Shown one piece after another: positions 27,435 through 35,671 of a stretch of 64,000 nucleotides of DNA; the first letter of the stretch is position 1; each line of letters starts with the position of its first letter. The notes below the pieces were generated by a model. The model did not search any database and had not been told where the DNA came from. It saw nothing but the letters and a program-made list of their open reading frames with translations. Both the position numbers and the translations under genes were made by a program. Where the stretch lies: NCBI GenBank assembly GCA_947500525.1, contig CANMSH010000007.1, positions 1 to 64,000 on the forward strand, in the 5' to 3' direction. Origin of the DNA: an uncultured Flavobacteriaceae bacterium. GTDB taxonomy: Bacteria > Bacteroidota > Bacteroidia > Flavobacteriales > Flavobacteriaceae.

Positions 27435-30083
27435 ATGAAATATGTACTTTCTTTACTGGTAGTTTTTTTTATTTTCAATTACCAAATATCGGCTCAAGAA
27501 GAAGAGAAAAAACAAGAAAAAGTCCCAAAAAGAATATATACCACTAAGTATCTTGGTGATGAAACCCCTCCAGTTATTGATGGGCTGTTGAATGATTCTA
27601 GTTGGAATATAGTAGAATGGACGGGCGATTATATTGAAAATGACCCCGATGAGAATACACCCCCAAGTGAACAAACTAGATTTAAAATTGTATACGACAA
27701 AAAAAACTTATACATAGGAGTACGAGCTTTTGATTCTCATCCAGATAGTATAGTAAAACGCTTATCAAGACGAGATGGTTTTGCCGGCGATTGGGTAGAA
27801 TTTAATATTGATAGTTACCATGACTTACGTACAGCATTTTCGTTTACCATAACAGCAGCTGGTGTAAAAGGAGACGAATTTATTTCAAATAATGGGAATA
27901 ATTGGGACGGTAGTTGGAACCCTATTTGGTATACAAAAACGAATATTGATGAAAAAGGATGGACGGCAGAAATGAAGATTCCATTAAGTCAATTACGTTT
28001 CGGAAAAAGCAAAGAGCAAATTTGGGGATTACAATCTACGAGGCGTTTTTTTAGAAAAGAAGAACGCTCACTTTGGCAACGAAAGCCTCAGGATGCTCCA
28101 GGTTGGGTAAGTGAATTTGGTGAATTGCATGGGTTGATTGATTTAGAACCTCAAAAACAACTAGAAATACAACCTTTTGCTGTTACAAAGCTAGATACCT
28201 ATCCTAGAGAGGCAGGAAACCCTTTTAGAGACGGAAGTGATTTTGAACTGAATGGTGGATTAGATGCGAAAATTGGAATTACAAATGACCTCACTTTAGA
28301 TTTAACAGTAAACCCTGATTTCGGACAGGTAGAGGCTGATCCATCTGCAATTGCCCTAGATGGATTTGAAATTTTCTTTAGAGAACAACGACCATTTTTT
28401 GTTGAGAATAATAATATTTTTAATTATCAGGTTTCGCAATCGCAAGCTGGTGATAGTTTTGGATCTGATAATTTGTTTTTCTCAAGGCGTATCGGAAGAA
28501 GTCCGCAAGGTTTTCCAGATACAAATGGTTTTGTTGATCAACCCGTGAATACAACAATTCTAGGAGCTGCTAAGTTTAGTGGAAAAACCAAAAATGGATG
28601 GTCTATTGGTGTGCTTGAGAGCGTTACAGATAGAGAGTTTGCTGTAATTGATAATAACGGTGTACGAACTGAAGAGGAAGTAGAACCTTTAACTAACTAT
28701 TTTGTGGGTAGACTACAAAAAGACTTTAATGAACGAAATACCTTCATTGGAGGAATAGTTACGGCTACAAATCGTAATTTACCTGATCATTTAAATTTCT
28801 TGCATGAATCGGCGTACAGCGGGGGTCTAGATTTCAAACATTTATGGAAAAATAGAGCTTGGTATATAGGAGGTAACGTTGTAGTAAGTCATGTAGAAGG
28901 AAGTAAAGAGGCTATTCAAAATACGCAGCAATCCTTTCGTCATCTTTTTAACCGTGTTGGTGCTGATTATTTATCAGTCGATCCAAATAAGACTTCGTTA
29001 ACAGGAACAGGTGGAAACATTCAAATAGGCAAACAGGCAGAAGGACATTGGAGATTTGAGAGTGGTTTCACATGGAGATCGCCAGAGTTAGAATTAAATG
29101 ACCTTGGGTTTCAGCGTCAAGCAGATGATTTAAGACACTATACATGGGTAGGGTATAGAACCTTAAAACCATTTTCAATCTTTAGGCAATGGGCCATGAA
29201 TTACAATCATTGGACCGCTTGGGATTTTGGAGGGAATCACAATTTATTACAATTCAATGTAAACAGTTGGGCTAATTTTAAGAATAACTGGTTTGGTAAT
29301 TTAGGAGTGACTTATAGAGCAATAAATCATTCAAATTTCGCTTTACGCGGAGGTCCAAGATTACGATTTTCACCAAATGTTTTCTTTTGGAATAATATAG
29401 GAACCGACAATCGCAAAAAAGTACGATTCAACGCAGGACACAACGGAAGTAGAGCGAATGATAACTCATTTAATAGTTACCGAGTGTATATGGGTGTTTC
29501 GTATCAACCATTAAATGCCTTGCGCGTATCGCTTAACCCTTCATATAATATTAATAATGACAATTTACAATTCGTTAATAATGTTGAAGTGGGTGACGAA
29601 ACGAGATATATTAATGCTAGAATAGAGCAACGTACGCTGAGTATGTCGTTACGTGTGAATTATACAATAAATCCTAATTTAACGATTCAATATTGGGGTC
29701 AGCCCTTCGTTTCTCGAGGAAGATATTCAAACTTTAAATCAATTACAGATGCACAAGCGACTAATTTTAATGATCGTTTTTTGCAGTATAATAATACTCA
29801 AGTTACACTTAATGACGGTACGTACTCTGTAGATGAAGGTCTTGATGGGGCTGCAGATTTTACTTTTAGCGACCCCGACTTTTCTTTTGTGCAATTTCGT
29901 TCAAATTTAGTAGTGCGATGGGAATATATCCCAGGATCTGAAGTCTTTTTAGTTTGGTCACAAGGAGTTACAGGATCGGGTGATCCGTCAAATAGGCTAT
30001 TTGAGAATTTGGATAATCAAATCCTTGGTCAAGAAAAAGAGAACACTTTCTTAATAAAAGCTACCTATCGCTTTAGATTGTAA
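27435..30083 (+). CDS. DUF5916 outer-membrane protein with CBM9-like domain (copy 1)
   Basis: The 882-residue protein has a signal peptide (MKYVLSLLVVFFIFNYQISAQ), then a carbohydrate-binding family 9-like domain (about 40-240; PPVIDGLLNDSSWN, YDKKNLYIGVRAFD, GWTAEMKIPLSQLRFG), then the DUF5916 region with NPDFGQVEADPS and FEIFFREQRPFFVE. The C-terminal half is made of alternating beta strands ending in KATYRFRL, as in outer-membrane barrels. The function of the family is not established; surface substrate binding is inferred from the CBM9-like domain. It is followed by a close paralogue. Confidence 0.88.
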   Translation: MKYVLSLLVVFFIFNYQISAQEEEKKQEKVPKRIYTTKYLGDETPPVIDGLLNDSSWNIVEWTGDYIENDPDENTPPSEQTRFKIVYDKKNLYIGVRAFDSHPDSIVKRLSRRDGFAGDWVEFNIDSYHDLRTAFSFTITAAGVKGDEFISNNGNNWDGSWNPIWYTKTNIDEKGWTAEMKIPLSQLRFGKSKEQIWGLQSTRRFFRKEERSLWQRKPQDAPGWVSEFGELHGLIDLEPQKQLEIQPFAVTKLDTYPREAGNPFRDGSDFELNGGLDAKIGITNDLTLDLTVNPDFGQVEADPSAIALDGFEIFFREQRPFFVENNNIFNYQVSQSQAGDSFGSDNLFFSRRIGRSPQGFPDTNGFVDQPVNTTILGAAKFSGKTKNGWSIGVLESVTDREFAVIDNNGVRTEEEVEPLTNYFVGRLQKDFNERNTFIGGIVTATNRNLPDHLNFLHESAYSGGLDFKHLWKNRAWYIGGNVVVSHVEGSKEAIQNTQQSFRHLFNRVGADYLSVDPNKTSLTGTGGNIQIGKQAEGHWRFESGFTWRSPELELNDLGFQRQADDLRHYTWVGYRTLKPFSIFRQWAMNYNHWTAWDFGGNHNLLQFNVNSWANFKNNWFGNLGVTYRAINHSNFALRGGPRLRFSPNVFFWNNIGTDNRKKVRFNAGHNGSRANDNSFNSYRVYMGVSYQPLNALRVSLNPSYNINNDNLQFVNNVEVGDETRYINARIEQRTLSMSLRVNYTINPNLTIQYWGQPFVSRGRYSNFKSITDAQATNFNDRFLQYNNTQVTLNDGTYSVDEGLDGAADFTFSDPDFSFVQFRSNLVVRWEYIPGSEVFLVWSQGVTGSGDPSNRLFENLDNQILGQEKENTFLIKATYRFRL

Positions 30084-30211
30084 TTTGTAAAATAGAGTAT
30101 TGTAAATTTTAACAGGGGCCTTTTATTATTAACATATAATTAAGAATATAACACTAGATATCATTGTTCATTTGTGCTGACTTTCTAAACCCGAGTCATT
30201 AGCCAACCTCA

Positions 30212-32842
30212 ATGAAAAATGTAATTCTCAATTGTATTTGTATATTGTTTGTATTGCAAATAGTTGTTGCTCAAAACGGAGTGATTAAAGTTCCTAAAAG
30301 AATATATACCACTCAAGTTTTAAAACAACAAAAAGAACCTGTAATTGATGGTGTTTTAGATGATGCAGCTTGGGATATTGTTGACTGGGGTACCGATTTT
30401 ATAGAGAATGAACCAGATGAGAATACACCGCCAACATTTCAAACAAAGTTTAAAATAGTATATGACGCTAAGAACTTGTATGTTGCGTTAAAGGCATTAG
30501 ACAGCGCACCAGATAGTATTGTAAATAGATTGTCTCGAAGAGATGGATTTGCAGGAGACCGTATCAATGTGTTGATAGATAGTTATCATGATCAACGTAC
30601 AGGTTTTGTTTTTACAGTAACGTCGGCAGGGGTGAAGGGTGATGAAATTGCTACTGAGAATGGAGATGATATTGATGATAGTTGGAATCCGGTTTGGTAT
30701 ACCAAGACGGCTATTGATAAAGATGGTTGGACTGCAGAAATGAAAATCCCCTTAAGTCAATTGCGCTTTGGCGAATCTAAAGAACAAATTTGGGGATTGA
30801 ATGTGGTGCGTCGAATATTTAGAAAGAATGAGACTTCTGTATGGCAACGTATCCCAGTAGATGCAGCAGGTTTTGTAAGTGAGGCCGGAGAGCTACACGG
30901 TTTAATAGATCTAATTCCGCAAAAGCAATTAGAAATTCAACCTTTTACAGTGATACAATATGATTCATATCCTCAAGAAGGAAATAATCCATTCCGTGAT
31001 GGAAGCGATTTTAAATTAAATGGAGGATTGGATGCAAAAATTGGTATTACCAATGACTTGACTTTAGATCTTACGGTAAATCCTGATTTTGGTCAGGTAG
31101 AAGCCGACCCTGCTGCGATTACATTAGACGGATTTGAAATCTTTTTTAGAGAACAACGACCTTTTTTCGTAGAGAACAAAAATATTTTTGACTTCCGTTT
31201 AGGAGGCAATCAGGATAATTTGTTTTTTTCAAGAAGAATAGGACGAACACCTCAAGGATCGGCTACCACCTCAGCTGGTGAATTCGTTGATCAACCTGCA
31301 AATACAACCATACTAGGCGCAGCAAAATTTAGCGGTAAAACAAAAGATGGGTGGTCTATAGGAGTACTAGAGAGTGTTACTTCAAAAGAATTTGCTAAAA
31401 TAGATGCGAATGGCGATAGAAGAAAAGAAATAGTAGAGCCTTTAACCAATTATTTTGTTGGAAGATTACAAAAAGACTTAAACAATCGAAACTCCTATGT
31501 AGGTGGAATTTTTACAGCAACTAATAGACAACTAGATGGCAATCTCGATTTTTTAAGAAAAGCTGCCTATACTGGTGGTTTAGATTTTAAACATCAATGG
31601 AAAGATCGTAAATATTATCTTGAAGGAAATGTAATTATGAGTCATGTTGAAGGTAGTGCGACCGCAATTAAAAATACCCAAGAGTCTCTTACGCATTTAT
31701 TCAATAGGGTTGATGCAAGTCATGTAGAAGTTGATCCTACGAGAACATCGTTAACAGGAACAAGTGGCAGAATAGAATACGGAAAAGCAGGCAGTGGTCA
31801 CTGGCGTTATAGTGTCGGCGCCAATTGGCGTTCACCTGAACTCGAACTGAATGACATTGGTTTTTTAAGACAGGCAGATGAAATTCGTCAATACGCATCA
31901 CTTCGCTATAGAACGTTGAAACCTTTTGGGAAGTTTCGCAGTTGGAATGCGGGAGCAAATATGTTTACCACCTATGACTTTGAAGGGAATTACAACCGAA
32001 TTCAATATAGATTGACAAGTTTTGCTGAATTAAAAAACAATTGGGCAATGGAAGCAGGGTTTATTCATAAGCCTAGAATATTTACGAATACCATTCTACG
32101 AGGAGGGCCTCGCTGGCGTTTTTCAGAAGAGAATATTAGTTTCTTTTTTATGAATAGCGATAACCGAAAAAAGTTACGTTTTTTTGGTGGATATGTATAT
32201 TCACAAGCGAAAGAAAATAACTTTAGTTTTTTACGTTTTGAAGCTGGTGTGACCTATCAACCAACCGATGCGTTGACAATTTCGGTAAATCCAGAATACT
32301 CCAAGAATCCAAATAGGACTCAGTATGTTACTGAAACTAATTTTAATGGGACGTCACGCTATATTTTAGGAACGATAGATCAGCAAACGTTGAGTGGTTC
32401 TATACGATTAAACTATACCATCAACCCCAATTTAACAATTCAATATTATGGGCAACCTTTCGTTTCTCGTGGTAAATATGAACAATTTAAATTTGTGACT
32501 GATGCCAGTGCTGATATACTTGCTGATCGGTTTCAATCGCTTACGAACACCCAAGTAACATTTGATGATAATGATGACACCTATTACATTGATGAAAACT
32601 TAGACGGTTCAACTGATTATGAAATAGGGAATCCTGATTTCTCTTTTGTTCAATTCCGTTCGAATCTAGTAGTGAGATGGGAGTATATCCCAGGGTCGGA
32701 AGTATTTTTAGTTTGGTCACAAGGAGTCACAGGATCTGGTGATCCAACAGAACACTTATTTGCGAATCTTGACAATCAAATTTTAGGGCAAAAGAAAGAA
32801 AATTCTTTTTTGATTAAGGCAACATATAGATTTAGATTGTAA
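30212..32842 (+). CDS. DUF5916 outer-membrane protein with CBM9-like domain (copy 2)
   Basis: The 876-residue paralogue has the same plan as the preceding gene: signal peptide (MKNVILNCICILFVLQIVVAQ), CBM9-like domain (EPVIDGVLDDAAWDIVDWG), DUF5916 motifs (NPDFGQVEADPA, FEIFFREQRPFFVE) and a barrel-like C-terminus ending FLIKATYRFRL. The conserved last strand and the segment FSFVQFRSNLVVRWEYIPGS are nearly the same in both. The 128-bp gap between the genes has no recognised gene. The tandem pair may bind related but different ligands. Confidence 0.88.
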   Translation: MKNVILNCICILFVLQIVVAQNGVIKVPKRIYTTQVLKQQKEPVIDGVLDDAAWDIVDWGTDFIENEPDENTPPTFQTKFKIVYDAKNLYVALKALDSAPDSIVNRLSRRDGFAGDRINVLIDSYHDQRTGFVFTVTSAGVKGDEIATENGDDIDDSWNPVWYTKTAIDKDGWTAEMKIPLSQLRFGESKEQIWGLNVVRRIFRKNETSVWQRIPVDAAGFVSEAGELHGLIDLIPQKQLEIQPFTVIQYDSYPQEGNNPFRDGSDFKLNGGLDAKIGITNDLTLDLTVNPDFGQVEADPAAITLDGFEIFFREQRPFFVENKNIFDFRLGGNQDNLFFSRRIGRTPQGSATTSAGEFVDQPANTTILGAAKFSGKTKDGWSIGVLESVTSKEFAKIDANGDRRKEIVEPLTNYFVGRLQKDLNNRNSYVGGIFTATNRQLDGNLDFLRKAAYTGGLDFKHQWKDRKYYLEGNVIMSHVEGSATAIKNTQESLTHLFNRVDASHVEVDPTRTSLTGTSGRIEYGKAGSGHWRYSVGANWRSPELELNDIGFLRQADEIRQYASLRYRTLKPFGKFRSWNAGANMFTTYDFEGNYNRIQYRLTSFAELKNNWAMEAGFIHKPRIFTNTILRGGPRWRFSEENISFFFMNSDNRKKLRFFGGYVYSQAKENNFSFLRFEAGVTYQPTDALTISVNPEYSKNPNRTQYVTETNFNGTSRYILGTIDQQTLSGSIRLNYTINPNLTIQYYGQPFVSRGKYEQFKFVTDASADILADRFQSLTNTQVTFDDNDDTYYIDENLDGSTDYEIGNPDFSFVQFRSNLVVRWEYIPGSEVFLVWSQGVTGSGDPTEHLFANLDNQILGQKKENSFLIKATYRFRL

Positions 32843-32861
32843 AAAATCATTTTAATACAAA

Positions 32862-32886
32862 AAAGGGAAGCGTAATGCTTCCCTTT
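32862..32886. terminator. Bidirectional terminator between convergent genes
   Basis: AAAGGGAAGC and GCTTCCCTTT form a perfect 10-bp stem with a 5-nt loop. A-rich sequence on the left gives a U-run in minus-strand transcripts. It lies 20 nt after the DUF5916 stop and 27 nt after the end of the facing lipoprotein gene. Confidence 0.85.
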
Positions 32887-32912
32887 CTGAATAATCTACC
32901 TGTTACTAAGGT

Positions 32913-33770
32913 CTAATTCATGGTCATAATATTCTCAGAAGTAAAACCATTATTGAATTTAACATTTGTTAGTGTTTGTACTAAATTTGGCTTTTCGCCA
33001 TATTCACCCTTTTCATTTGGCATAAAGTAGGTGCGTTTTGTTGCAATTTTTTGACCTTCAATTTCTTCATATTCGTAATTAGCAATAATAGCAGGTACAT
33101 TAACATTCATAGCAGGTAAAGAAAAATAAAACCGATCTATCATCTTAGTAGTTGGGTTTATGTACAAAATGTAAATATCATTCTGTTCCTTGCCAGTGAT
33201 TGTTGGGTCATATGTAACTTCTACTTTGTCATAAGAAGTTCCGTTGTACTCTTCTTGCCCCATATATTTTAGGATGGTTCCTTTATCAGTCAATTTGTAC
33301 GGCATTAAAAACCAAAAGTAATTCGCGCGTCTTAAAAATTCGCTAGTACCAACAGCTGTAGGATCATCAATATCCTTTCCGGCTATTGTAGCCATGGTTG
33401 TTTTTCCATCAAAATACTGCATAATATCACCTTCTTCGCCAGGCATTGCATTGATATCATGTTGGGTGTAATATCCGAAAGATGTTTCAGTAGCAAAAAC
33501 ATAACGTTCAGTAGAAACATCTGCTTTGCCATCTGCACTTCGGTAGTCATAAGTGTATTGTACATCTTTTTTATTCCAAAGATCATCCCATCCTCCATGA
33601 GCATGAGCAATAGAAGCTAACATAGAGTTCGGATCTTCGGTATTATATACTGGAGCTTCAACTGTTGTTTCTGGAGTAGGATTTACTTTTGATTTAGTTT
33701 TTTCGTTACAAGAGGTAATTATGAGTAAAATACTAAATGATAGGAATGTTAAATAAGATTTTGTAGTCAT
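32913..33770 (-). CDS. Lipoprotein of the DUF6503-like type
   Basis: About 285 residues from the ATG at 33770, which starts a lipoprotein signal peptide with lipobox IITSC. An in-frame start at 33836 would add 22 residues before it and is less likely. The mature part has AHGGWDDLWNKKDVQYTYDY, then beta-strand-rich sequence with YFDGKTT and FLMPYKLTDKGTILKYMG, resembling outer-membrane lipoprotein carrier-like folds. I assign it tentatively to the DUF6503 family of Bacteroidota. Function unknown; likely anchored in the envelope. Confidence 0.65.
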   Translation of the reverse strand: MTTKSYLTFLSFSILLIITSCNEKTKSKVNPTPETTVEAPVYNTEDPNSMLASIAHAHGGWDDLWNKKDVQYTYDYRSADGKADVSTERYVFATETSFGYYTQHDINAMPGEEGDIMQYFDGKTTMATIAGKDIDDPTAVGTSEFLRRANYFWFLMPYKLTDKGTILKYMGQEEYNGTSYDKVEVTYDPTITGKEQNDIYILYINPTTKMIDRFYFSLPAMNVNVPAIIANYEYEEIEGQKIATKRTYFMPNEKGEYGEKPNLVQTLTNVKFNNGFTSENIMTMN

Positions 33771-33882
33771 TTTTGTGTCTTTAGTTAACTTAATAAGACG
33801 TTGAAATTTAAAATCCTTACAAGTTTTTAAATTCATTTGACATGATTATAATGAAATGATATTATAACTTTACAACACTAAT

Positions 33883-34545
33883 ATGATGTCTATGGATTTT
33901 AAAAATATGATTGTATTTCTTAAAGAGCTGCAAGAAAACAATTCGAAAGAATGGATGGATGCTAATCGAAAATGGTATCGAGAAGTACGCAAAGATTACG
34001 TACAATGGTTAGATGAAATGAACGTAACGTTAGCCGCCATAGATAACGAGTACTATGATACTCCCGGTAAAAGAGGCATCAATCGCATAAATAATAATTT
34101 ATTATTCCATCCCCAAAAACATGTGTACAAGGATCATTTTGGTGCTGGTTTAGATAAGAGACCTAATACTGGTGATTTTTACGTTGAAATTGGGATAGAC
34201 CGGTGTATTTTCGCAGGTGGTCTTTGGAGACCTGATGCTCAAGTATTAAGAAGTCTTAGGGATGCCATTGATTATGATGGAGAGGTATTACAAAAGATAC
34301 TAAATAAAAAATCTTTTAAACGTGTTTTTGGTGAATTATATAAAGATGAACGATTAAAAACTGCGCCAAAGGGATTTTCTCAAGATCATCCTCATATAGA
34401 GTTATTACGTAATAAAACGTTTGCCGTTGTACATGAGTTTAGCTCAAAGGAGGTGTTTGAATCAAATTTTAATTCTAAGCTTATCAAGGCATACAAAGAA
34501 ATGCTCCCTTTTAGGAGGTATTTGAATCGTGCCATTACAGTCTAA
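33883..34545 (+). CDS. DUF2461 domain protein
   Basis: The 220-residue protein has the DUF2461 pattern: FLKELQENNSKEWMDANRKWY near the start, RINNNLLFHPQKHVYKDHFGAG, then FYVEIGIDRCIFAGGLWRP, and a C-terminal KEMLPFRRYLNRAI. The family is widespread and of unknown function. No signal peptide was seen. It is divergent from the lipoprotein gene and convergent with the peptidase gene. Confidence 0.88.
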   Translation: MMSMDFKNMIVFLKELQENNSKEWMDANRKWYREVRKDYVQWLDEMNVTLAAIDNEYYDTPGKRGINRINNNLLFHPQKHVYKDHFGAGLDKRPNTGDFYVEIGIDRCIFAGGLWRPDAQVLRSLRDAIDYDGEVLQKILNKKSFKRVFGELYKDERLKTAPKGFSQDHPHIELLRNKTFAVVHEFSSKEVFESNFNSKLIKAYKEMLPFRRYLNRAITV

Positions 34546-34556
34546 CCGTACATAAA

Positions 34557-35525
34557 CTATATCTCTTCTGCGTCGTATGCCACGTAGTGCCCTGTTACAC
34601 CTTGTTCTTGATTTGGATCATCTGCTGGCAAAAAGAAATCATAACTTATCCAACAATATCCGGCATCACCCCATCCTGTTCCCCAAGAATTAACAAATTT
34701 AAAAGCGTTTAGGGTGTCATCATAACCAACAATGAGAACGGCATGTCCGCAAACATCAGGATTAGAGCTTTCATCAAAAGAAGTGGCCATACATTGGGGT
34801 GAATTTTCAAAATTTAATCTAGCAATATCGAAGGACATAACAATAGGGTCCCCTTGTGAAAGTAGAGTTTTTATTATGTTAATTCGCGTAGATTTTGCAT
34901 CTGTATTTGTTAAGGAAACATCAACAAAGAAATAATCCTTTATCTTACGTTGCGCTGCTTCTTCGACTAAATCTTCAGAAGGTTGCTCAGAACAAACTTG
35001 GTCAGAATAAGGAAAATCTTGCCAAGTGCTCACTCCTTGTGTTTTTAATAATTCTAAGGCCTCAACAATTATAGAACCCGAACCGCAGTTTGGGTTTACC
35101 TTTGTTTGATTATATACATAGGCTGGACTCATAACATCTTCAAAAGAATTGTAATCATATCCAAATTGAACTTTTTCTTGATAGCTTTTTAAGTAGTATG
35201 CAGTCGCCCAAGAAACACAGCTACCCTGTATACCTTGACTTTTTACTGGGGGCATAAGCGCCGATAAATCAAAGGTTTCGGGTAAATCATCTGGAATTTC
35301 AATAGGGTCAAGAAGTTTAACTGTTATGGCACTTTTAGATAAATGAGCGCAAGCAACACCTGTTTCTTGAGGATCATCAATTGATTCATCGGGTTCGAGT
35401 ATTTCCGGAACTTCAATGGGAGTATTTTCGGCGGCTGTGCCAACCCAAACAAAGGAAGGCTCACAGCTTGTAAAAATAAAAAAGGTCGAGACAGATAATA
35501 GGAAGAATGTTTTATTTAATTTCAT
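34557..35525 (-). CDS. Papain-like (C1 family) cysteine peptidase lipoprotein
   Basis: The 322-residue product has a lipoprotein signal peptide with lipobox IFTSC, then an Asp/Glu-rich linker. The peptidase domain shows all catalytic sites: SQGIQGSCVSWATAYYLKSY (Cys near residue 100), CGHAVLIVGYDDT (His) and FKFVNSWGTGWGDAGYCWISY (Asn). No long propeptide is present before the catalytic domain, unlike classical papains. It is probably exposed on the envelope as a lipoprotein. Substrates are unknown. It converges with the DUF2461 gene, with 11 nt between stop codons. Confidence 0.88.
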   Translation of the reverse strand: MKLNKTFFLLSVSTFFIFTSCEPSFVWVGTAAENTPIEVPEILEPDESIDDPQETGVACAHLSKSAITVKLLDPIEIPDDLPETFDLSALMPPVKSQGIQGSCVSWATAYYLKSYQEKVQFGYDYNSFEDVMSPAYVYNQTKVNPNCGSGSIIVEALELLKTQGVSTWQDFPYSDQVCSEQPSEDLVEEAAQRKIKDYFFVDVSLTNTDAKSTRINIIKTLLSQGDPIVMSFDIARLNFENSPQCMATSFDESSNPDVCGHAVLIVGYDDTLNAFKFVNSWGTGWGDAGYCWISYDFFLPADDPNQEQGVTGHYVAYDAEEI

Positions 35526-35671
35526 TTGGATGTTATTTATAAATTACACTAGGGGTTAGTAGTTAATAAATAATTTTTTCTTACTTAAGAAACGGTTAAG
35601 GTAACTATTTAGTATGTAACTATTTACATAATAACAGGTGTTTTTTTAGTTTTTAAATATAATAGAAAAAT

